From NCBI GenBank assembly GCA_016209985.1, contig JACQVB010000158.1, positions 1-33,893 of the forward strand: DNA of 33,893 bases, in the 5' to 3' direction. This DNA is from Gemmatimonadota bacterium (GTDB lineage: Bacteria; Gemmatimonadota; Gemmatimonadetes; Gemmatimonadales; GWC2-71-9). Below are positions 7,932 to 12,763 of this stretch, piece by piece; the first letter of the stretch is position 1, and the number at the start of each line of letters is the position of its first letter. Under the pieces are notes generated by a model. That model saw only the letters and a list, made by a program, of their open reading frames with translations. It searched no databases and was not told the DNA's origin. The position numbers and the translations under genes are program-made.

Positions 7932-8150
7932 TCCTTGCGACCGTCACGAGATTCCGGCGGTGGCTGGTGGTGTTGGCCGCGGCCGCACGTGGTGACTCGA
8001 CCGAGCCGAAGTCGCTGGAGCGACCGCACCACCGCTCGTGCACCTGCAGATCGCGCGGGCTCTCGCAAGCGTCCACGACCTGAACATCAGTTGCCGCATT
8101 CCGACCCAGCTGATTGTGAACGGCGGACCCGGAAAGGACGGAATTCTGGC
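7929..8150 (+). pseudogene. Truncated, frameshifted third DUF3179 copy
   Basis: A GTG overlapping the stop of the preceding DUF3179 gene (GTGA) opens a frame that begins like a signal peptide (RRWLVVLAAAARG) and stops after about 50 codons. In another frame the sequence continues as DLNISCRIPTQLI then GGPGKDGILA, which matches the start of DUF3179 domains in order and spacing (compare GGPGKDGIPAL and GGPPKDGIPAI in the two intact copies). Nothing DUF3179-like follows 8150. I read this as the 5' remnant of a tandem duplicate, broken by a frameshift and cut by a rearrangement. The whole 323-base interval 7932-8254 contains no intact gene. Confidence 0.55.
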
Positions 8151-8179
8151 AGCTCCGCCGCGACCAGACCCACGGTCTG
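8151..8179 (+). repeat. 29-base exact repeat, copy 1 (fragment of selenoprotein B-like gene)
   Basis: Identical over 29 bases to 11463-11491, where the sequence lies inside the selenoprotein gene just downstream of its UGA codon. Flanking bases differ on both sides. On the minus strand this copy could encode [10 protein letters not shown], the residues after the Sec motif, but no larger frame exists here. It lies exactly at the breakpoint of the decayed DUF3179 copy. Confidence 0.8.
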
Positions 8180-8193
8180 CGTGGCGCTTCTCG

Positions 8194-8208
8194 GGTTCCC
8201 TGGGAACC
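8194..8208. repeat. 15-base perfect palindrome upstream of the small membrane protein gene
   Basis: GGTTCCC-T-GGGAACC, with 7-base arms around one central base, lies 46 bases before the ATG at 8255. It could be an operator for the membrane protein/NADH dehydrogenase pair. The loop is too short for a stable hairpin, which favours a protein-binding site over a terminator. No further evidence of function. Confidence 0.3.
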
Positions 8209-8254
8209 GGAGCCGCGGGTTCGGCGTTGCGCTAGGATCACGCAGCTAAGGGCC

Positions 8255-8728
8255 ATGCGCGTTCTCCATCCGTTGTTCGTCCACCTGCACGTGGCCTTTC
8301 TGCTCATGGCCTTCGTGGCCATGTACGCCTGGTTGTTTCGCGGGCTGGCAACCAGTGTCTTCGAGGACCGCACCCACCGATTCGCGCGCGCCAATACCTG
8401 GGCGGGGATAGTGACGGTCGCGCTCTCCATGGTAGCAGGCATTCGCGACGGCATGTTCGGGACCGTCGCGCAGTTCCGGTCCGCCAGCGTGGGCGGCTGG
8501 CTGCTGGTCAAGGCGGTGCTGGCCACGTTCCTGTTGGTCAACTACGGGGTCTTCCTGTACCACAGCAGCAAGAAGCCCCGATACCTTCAGGAGGACGGCC
8601 GCCGAACGGCGTGGTGTCTCGGGACCCAGCTGGTGGGGATCGTCGTGGTCGCGTTCATCACGGCCATCGGTACCATGCTGGTGTATTATCAGGACTTGTT
8701 GCCCCGCTTTCCCTGGCCGCTGGAGTGA
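8255..8728 (+). CDS. Small four-helix membrane protein (DUF2231/CopD-like topology)
   Basis: 157 residues with four predicted membrane segments: about residues 8-30, 48-68, 76-100 and 122-146. The N-terminus HPLFVHLHVAF recalls DUF2231-type and CopD/b561-like small membrane proteins, whose histidines may bind heme, but I cannot assign a family firmly. The gene ends in GTGA shared with the start of the following type II NADH dehydrogenase, so the two are translationally coupled. This context suggests a role near the respiratory chain, for example as a membrane partner of the dehydrogenase (inference). Only a weak AAGG precedes the ATG. Confidence 0.7.
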   Translation: MRVLHPLFVHLHVAFLLMAFVAMYAWLFRGLATSVFEDRTHRFARANTWAGIVTVALSMVAGIRDGMFGTVAQFRSASVGGWLLVKAVLATFLLVNYGVFLYHSSKKPRYLQEDGRRTAWCLGTQLVGIVVVAFITAIGTMLVYYQDLLPRFPWPLE

Positions 8729-9975
8729 CTCCCGGAGCCCGCGTGGTCGTGCTCGGCGGGGGGTTCGCCGGACTCTACGCCGCCGCCTACCTCGGCCGAT
8801 CCGACCTGCCCGAACGCGGGGTCGACTTGCTCCTCGTCTCGGCGCGCAACTACTTCACCTTCACGCCCCTGCTCGCGGAAGTCGCGGCGGGCGCGCTCGG
8901 CCGTGAGCACGTTACCGTCGCCTACCGCACCCTCGCCCGGCACTACCGATTCCGGTTCCTCCAGGCGGAGGTGGAGGGATTCGAGCCGGGCGAGCGGCTA
9001 ATCGCCACCTCTCGGGGCCCGATTCTCTACGACCATGCGATCTTGGCTCTGGGCGCGGAGCCCCAGTACTTCGGTAACGACGCGCTGCGCGCGGCCTCGC
9101 TCCCGTTTACCACGGTGGAGCACGCGCTCAAGATCCGCGACTGCCTGGTGCAGCGGGCCGAGCGGGCCGCGACCGTCCCGGACCCAAAGGCCCGCGCCGG
9201 TCTCCTTTCCTTTGTCGTCGCCGGTGGCGGGCCGGCCGGGGTCGAGGTGGCCTCGGAAATCCGTCACCTGCTTCGCGATGTGCTGCCCCGCTACTACGAA
9301 GGGTTGGACGTAGCGACGGTCACGCTGATCGACAGCGGTGATCGTCTGCTGGCCGGGTTCGACCAACGTCTCGCGGAGCGCGGTCTCGGACTGCTGCGCG
9401 CGCGGGGCACACAGGTGCAGCTCAACACCCGGGTGCTCGATGCCGGCGACGGGTGGATCGAAGTGGAAGGATCGAGCGGCCGCGAGACCATGGCGGGCGT
9501 GCTCATCTGGACTGCCGGGACGCGGCCCGCCGGCGTCCTCGGCGGGCTGGATGTGCCGCGGGTCAAGGGAGGGTATATCGCGGTCGACCAGACGCTCCGA
9601 GTCGAGCAGACGCCCGGTCTCTACGCCATCGGTGATATCAGTGGAGTGCCCGATCCCCGGACCGGGCGGCCGTACCCCCGCGTGGCCCCCATCGCGATCA
9701 GTCAGGGGATTCGCGCGGCCGCCAACGTGGAAAATGAGCTGAACGGCCGAGCCCCCGAGCCGTACGCGGCCTTTCACGCGGGGAAGATCGTTTCCCTGGG
9801 CGATGGTCAGGCGCTGGTGGATATCCTCGGCCTCCCGATCACCGGCCGAGCAGCCTGGTCGATCTATCGTGCCGCCTACCTCCTCAAGCTGGTCGGCACC
9901 AAGAACAAGATTCGCGTGGCCTCCACCCTGGCCCTGAACCGCCTCTTCGGCCGCGACCTGACCTGCGAATGTTGA
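8725..9975 (+). CDS. ndh: Type II NADH dehydrogenase-like NAD(P)/FAD oxidoreductase
   Basis: 416 residues. Seen: an N-terminal FAD motif VVVLGGGFAGLYAA (about 7-20), the quinone-site region NYFTFTPLLAEVAAG, a second dinucleotide motif FVVAGGGPAGVEVASEI, and YAIGDISG near the C-terminal third, followed by RVAPIAISQG as in NDH-2 enzymes. NDH-2 is a peripheral membrane enzyme passing electrons from NADH to quinone without pumping protons. The length matches the family (about 400-430). The GTG at 8725 is the natural start: it overlaps the TGA of the upstream gene by four bases and puts the Rossmann motif at residue 7. The 3' end converges on the anti-sigma gene with a 16-base gap. Confidence 0.9.
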   Translation: MTPGARVVVLGGGFAGLYAAAYLGRSDLPERGVDLLLVSARNYFTFTPLLAEVAAGALGREHVTVAYRTLARHYRFRFLQAEVEGFEPGERLIATSRGPILYDHAILALGAEPQYFGNDALRAASLPFTTVEHALKIRDCLVQRAERAATVPDPKARAGLLSFVVAGGGPAGVEVASEIRHLLRDVLPRYYEGLDVATVTLIDSGDRLLAGFDQRLAERGLGLLRARGTQVQLNTRVLDAGDGWIEVEGSSGRETMAGVLIWTAGTRPAGVLGGLDVPRVKGGYIAVDQTLRVEQTPGLYAIGDISGVPDPRTGRPYPRVAPIAISQGIRAAANVENELNGRAPEPYAAFHAGKIVSLGDGQALVDILGLPITGRAAWSIYRAAYLLKLVGTKNKIRVASTLALNRLFGRDLTCEC

Positions 9976-9991
9976 ATCGCGCCGCGTGGGC

Positions 9992-10258
9992 TCAGCCCGG
10001 TGGCTTCCGCTCGCCGGTGAATAACGCGTCAAAGACACGCCGCCGCAGCGGTTCCGGCACCCTCCGCAGACGGGTACGCGCTTCGACGAAGCGGAGGAAG
10101 CCCCGCTCCAGCTCGAACTCGGGGGAACACCGGGCGCACACGGCCAGGTGTCGCCGGATGGCTCCCTCGATCTCCGCCGTGAGCTCCCCGTCGAGATACG
10201 GGTAAAGGTGCTCGATCGCTTCCGCGCAGTCGATCTCTCTTCCCGGTGTGGACGTCAT
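9992..10258 (-). CDS. Zinc-binding anti-sigma factor (RsrA/zf-HC2 type)
   Basis: 88 residues with the zinc-associated anti-sigma signature: C11, H37, C41 and C44 (HLAVCARC). In the RsrA-type family these ligate zinc and can form a disulfide under oxidative stress, releasing the partner ECF sigma factor. The ATG overlaps the TGA of the sigma gene by four bases (ATGA), the standard sigma/anti-sigma arrangement. The notable point is that the adjoining sigma gene is decayed, so this anti-sigma factor has either lost its partner or acts on another sigma factor elsewhere. Confidence 0.88.
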   Translation of the reverse strand: MTSTPGREIDCAEAIEHLYPYLDGELTAEIEGAIRRHLAVCARCSPEFELERGFLRFVEARTRLRRVPEPLRRRVFDALFTGERKPPG

Positions 10259-10606
10259 TCGGCCTTCCGCTTGATGTAACCCATCTCCACAGCATAGTCG
10301 TACAGCTGGCGCTGGAGCGCCTTGCGGGCGCGAAACAGCCGGGACTTGACGGTCCCGACCGGAACGACGGTGATCGCCGCGATCTCGTCATAGGAAAGGT
10401 CCTCGACGTCGCTCAGCACCAACGTCTCCCGAAATTCGTCGGGACGGTGGTCGATCGCACGGAGCACGGTGTCCACGATCTGGTCGAAGAACCGCTCTTC
10501 GGGATCGACCCTCCTGCACCGCCGGGTAGAGGGAGAAGTCGTCAACCACTTCGGCCTCGTCCAAGTCGGGACGGTGCCGCCTGCGGCGGCGCGAGTTCCC
10601 GGTCAG
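10255..10606 (-). pseudogene. ECF sigma factor remnant (region 4 intact, frameshifted linker, region 2 absent)
   Basis: Residues encoded by 10255-10545 form a good sigma-70 region 4: PEERFFDQIVD, LSYDEIAAI, the helix-turn-helix PVGTVKSRLFRARKAL and the SigR-like tail YAVEMGYIK. Upstream, in a different frame, the minus strand encodes RPDLDEAEVVDDFSLY, the typical linker of SigR-like ECF factors, so a single frameshift lies near 10510. Further upstream no frame encodes region 2 (core and -10 binding), and the next gene on the other strand begins at 10724. An ATG at 10545 could give a 96-residue region-4-only protein, but it could not act as a normal sigma factor. I infer a 5' deletion plus a frameshift; a sequencing error could explain the frameshift but not the missing region 2. 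Confidence 0.75.
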
Positions 10607-10723
10607 CCTCGGATCGCCAGCTCGCTATCGGCGGGCCCGGAGGCCGGCGGCGGGGAACCCCGCGCCCCGGGCCGGCGTTTCTGACGGCATGGCATCTGTC
10701 AACTTCAAGCGCGATGAGGGTCT

Positions 10724-11257
10724 ATGAGCACCGCGTCGCCGAGCAAGACGGTCGCCGGCTCTCGGGTCACGCTGGTCCATCTGATGCGGCCGCAGCACTC
10801 CAACTTCGCGAACAAGGTCCACGGCGGTACGATCCTGAGCCTCATGGACGAGGTGGCATATGTCTGCGCCAGCAAGTACGCCGAGGCCTACTGCGTGACC
10901 GTGGCCGTGGACCAGGTGGAGTTCCTCTCCCCGATCAAAGTCGGCGACATCGTGCGGATGGAGGCGGCGGTGAACTACGCCGGTAGCACGTCGGTAGAGA
11001 TCGGCATTACCATCACGGCCGAGGATCCCCGGCGACCCGATTCCACCCGCCACACCAACCGTAGCTTCATCACCATGGTCGCCGTGGACGAAGCCGGTCA
11101 GCCCACCAGCGTTCCCGGGCTGGTGTGCGAGACGGCCGAGGACAAGCGCCTCTGTTGCGAAGCGCAGCTGCGCCGCGAGTACCGCCGGCGGTTCAAGCAG
11201 GAGATCGAGGCCGGCGTCTGTCGCTTCGAGATGAGGGACGAAGACTCAGGAGTCTAG
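10724..11257 (+). CDS. Acyl-CoA thioesterase (hotdog fold)
   Basis: 177 residues of the YciA/ACOT-type hotdog thioesterase family, hydrolysing acyl-CoA to free acid and CoA. Seen: N-F-A-N-x-V-H-G-G-T-I-L-S-L-M-D-E around residues 27-43, the usual catalytic helix with N and D/E residues; VTVAVDQVEFLSPIKVGD in the central strand; and the trailing THTNRSF-like segment. The C-terminal tail (about 140-177) is charged and helical. The ATG at 10724 directly follows the sigma remnant region. Its 3' end overlaps the tail of the convergent selenoprotein gene by 12 bases. Confidence 0.9.
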   Translation: MSTASPSKTVAGSRVTLVHLMRPQHSNFANKVHGGTILSLMDEVAYVCASKYAEAYCVTVAVDQVEFLSPIKVGDIVRMEAAVNYAGSTSVEIGITITAEDPRRPDSTRHTNRSFITMVAVDEAGQPTSVPGLVCETAEDKRLCCEAQLRREYRRRFKQEIEAGVCRFEMRDEDSGV

Positions 11258-11986
11258 GAGCCGCAAGGCCGGCGGCGACAGCGCGGGGTCTTCCAGCAGG
11301 TGCAGCGCGGTTTCGATCACCGCGTGCTGCCGCGCGGGCGCGTCCGGCGCGTCGAGCGGATAGCCGTGGCGGAAGGGGACCAGCAGCGAGCGCGGTGCTC
11401 CGACCCGTTCCGCCGCCAGGCGCAGCAACTGAATGGCCACGGTGGCGATCCCCTGTCGCTCGAGCTCCGCCGCGACCAGACCCACGGTCTGGTTGCACAT
11501 GGGTCAGACCGGGACCAGGAGGACCGCGTCGGTCCGGTCCTCGACCAGTAGCTGGGCCGCCTGAGGCGCGGTTTCGCGAATGAGCCGGCCGGGCGCGGTG
11601 ATGGATCCCATGAACGACAGGTGCCGGGGACTCACCGTGCCGATTCGCCCCCGGGCCGCGAGCTCGTGCAGGCGGTCGAGCGGAAACGCGAGGTTCGGGT
11701 CGCGTTGCATGCCCTCATGATCGAACACCTCGCTCCGCTGGCAATCGACCAGGCGGGAGAGATCCGCGTCATTCGGCAGGACCCGGAAGCTCGTGTCGCC
11801 GCCTCTGACGGACCCGTCGAACGGCGATTGATCGGGCAGGACGAAGCCGGCGCTGGTCACCAGGGCCACCCGGCACTCCGCGAGCGGCCGCTTGAGCGGC
11901 GACCACGGGGTCGGCCGGATCCGCCTCCAACCGTAGGTCTTGAGAAAGAGGCGGTACCCCAGCGGGAACTCGCTCAGGTCACCCAC
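11246..11986 (-). CDS. GrdB/PrdB-like selenoprotein B family protein with in-frame UGA (Sec161)
   Basis: 246 residues if the UGA at 11504-11506 is read as selenocysteine. Frame before it: [54 protein letters not shown] and DAVLLVPV; then U; then [20 protein letters not shown] and 70 more residues to a TGA at 11246. The junction is therefore U-P-M-C, the U-x-x-C redox motif of the glycine/sarcosine/betaine/D-proline reductase selenoprotein B family. Coding similarity continues on both sides in the same frame. A perfect hairpin lies 10-30 bases downstream (separate entry). The GTG at 11986 is preferred because AAAGGGG precedes it; an in-frame ATG at 12022 is the alternative. Standard gene callers would split this gene in two. 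Its physiological substrate is unknown; stand-alone homologues in aerobes are thought to have thiol-redox rather than Stickland roles (inference). Confidence 0.85.
11463..11491 (+). repeat. 29-base exact repeat, copy 2 (inside selenoprotein gene)
   Basis: Same 29 bases as 8151-8179. Here it is part of an intact coding frame (minus strand, residues [10 protein letters not shown] after the Sec codon), so this is the source copy and the other a transplanted fragment. Confidence 0.8.
11475..11506 (-). promoter_or_regulatory. Bacterial SECIS-like hairpin with its UGA codon
   Basis: On the minus strand the UGA (11506-11504) is followed by 10 bases and then ACCAGACC-GUG-GGUCUGGU, a perfect 8-base-pair stem with a GUG apical loop at 11485-11483. 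The loop begins 19 bases after the UGA. Bacterial SECIS elements sit directly downstream of the Sec UGA with an apical loop about 16-37 bases away containing G and U, which SelB binds. Position, stem and loop all fit. The small loop is the main departure from the E. coli fdhF element. Confidence 0.7.
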
Positions 11987-12031
11987 CGCGTCCCCTTTCC
12001 CCGAGCGCGAACACCGGTGCAACTCACGAAC

Positions 12032-12493
12032 TCAGGTCCCGGCGGCCTGTCGCGCGCTCTTCAGACGAGCTTCATCCAGGGTCCATAGGTCGCCGTCGCG
12101 CAGGAGATAGAGTGTAAAGAAGCCCGCCAGCACCGGGACCCCTGCCAGGAAGAGATGATTGGGACGTCCGCCGCTCACGAGGCCCCACGGATCGATCAAC
12201 TGTTTCCAGGATGCCGCGACGGAGACAAAGTGGAGCACAAATCCGAGGCCATAGGAGATTCGCCGCCACAGCCCCACGGTAATGGCCAACGCGAGCACGG
12301 TTTCCAGAGCGCCGATCAGATAGGGAACGCTGGGACCGATGTCGATCAGGTAGAATCCCTTCCAGATCCCCACGGTGGTCTGGGGGATGAAGAACTTCTC
12401 CAGACTCCAGAGAAGCAGGAACAGTCCGAGAGAGATGCGGAGCACTGCCAAGGCGAGCGCCAGCGTGCGTGGCGACTGCGGCTCTGGAGTCAT
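12032..12493 (-). CDS. DoxX-like membrane protein
   Basis: 153 residues with four predicted membrane helices (about 13-33, 54-73, 78-100, 112-133) and a DoxX-type layout: an N-terminal LRISLGLFLLLWSLEKFF helix with a central charged residue and a final helix followed by a polar tail. DoxX proteins are small membrane proteins often linked to thiol/sulfur redox or respiratory functions. The ATG at 12493 has AAGGAAGG upstream; an in-frame ATG at 12562 would add 23 polar residues. It lies 45 bases upstream of the selenoprotein gene on the same strand, so the two may be co-transcribed, and divergent from the radical SAM fusion gene. Confidence 0.82.
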   Translation of the reverse strand: MTPEPQSPRTLALALAVLRISLGLFLLLWSLEKFFIPQTTVGIWKGFYLIDIGPSVPYLIGALETVLALAITVGLWRRISYGLGFVLHFVSVAASWKQLIDPWGLVSGGRPNHLFLAGVPVLAGFFTLYLLRDGDLWTLDEARLKSARQAAGT

Positions 12494-12517
12494 CGACCCT
12501 TCCTTGAAGGAGGAGTG

Positions 12518-12691
12518 GTGAGCGACCGCTGTTTCCCACTCACTCAATTCTTCGGGTGCCATGAAGGTTCCCGGAGCCGAGGGTGCGGTCCCACTGGCCC
12601 GCCGCCTCGCTTAGGACGCGCCGTCACCAGGCCCGGGCCCGTCGGGCTTACGGCGGGAACTAGCGGGCGGTTTCGGGGATTGGCTGATTGA
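12518..12691 (+). CDS. Candidate small Cys-containing ORF upstream of the RRE-radical SAM gene
   Basis: GTG-initiated frame of 57 residues preceded by a full AAGGAGG (12507-12513, spacer only 4 bases). It has three cysteines (residues 5, 14 and 23) in an otherwise Gly/Pro/Arg-rich sequence, and ends 72 bases before the radical SAM fusion gene. Its third-position GC content (about 64 percent by hand count) is lower than in clear genes here, which argues against coding. It is listed because genes with a PqqD-like recognition domain often act on a small peptide encoded nearby. Could well be spurious. The rest of the 270-base gap 12494-12763 should hold the operon promoter; no clear boxes were found. 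Confidence 0.18.
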   Translation: MSDRCFPLTQFFGCHEGSRSRGCGPTGPPPRLGRAVTRPGPVGLTAGTSGRFRGLAD

Positions 12692-12763
12692 CGAGCACGT
12701 CGTTCGTCCCGGGCGCGTCCGCCGTGCCGGGCACCGCACAGATCGCTTACTGGAGGCCAGGAA

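Noticed and set aside
11504-11506. Reading the selenoprotein gene as a simple nonsense-mutated pseudogene
   Set aside because: The stop falls exactly on the Sec/Cys column, the frame and family motifs continue for 84 codons without further damage, and a hairpin follows at SECIS distance.
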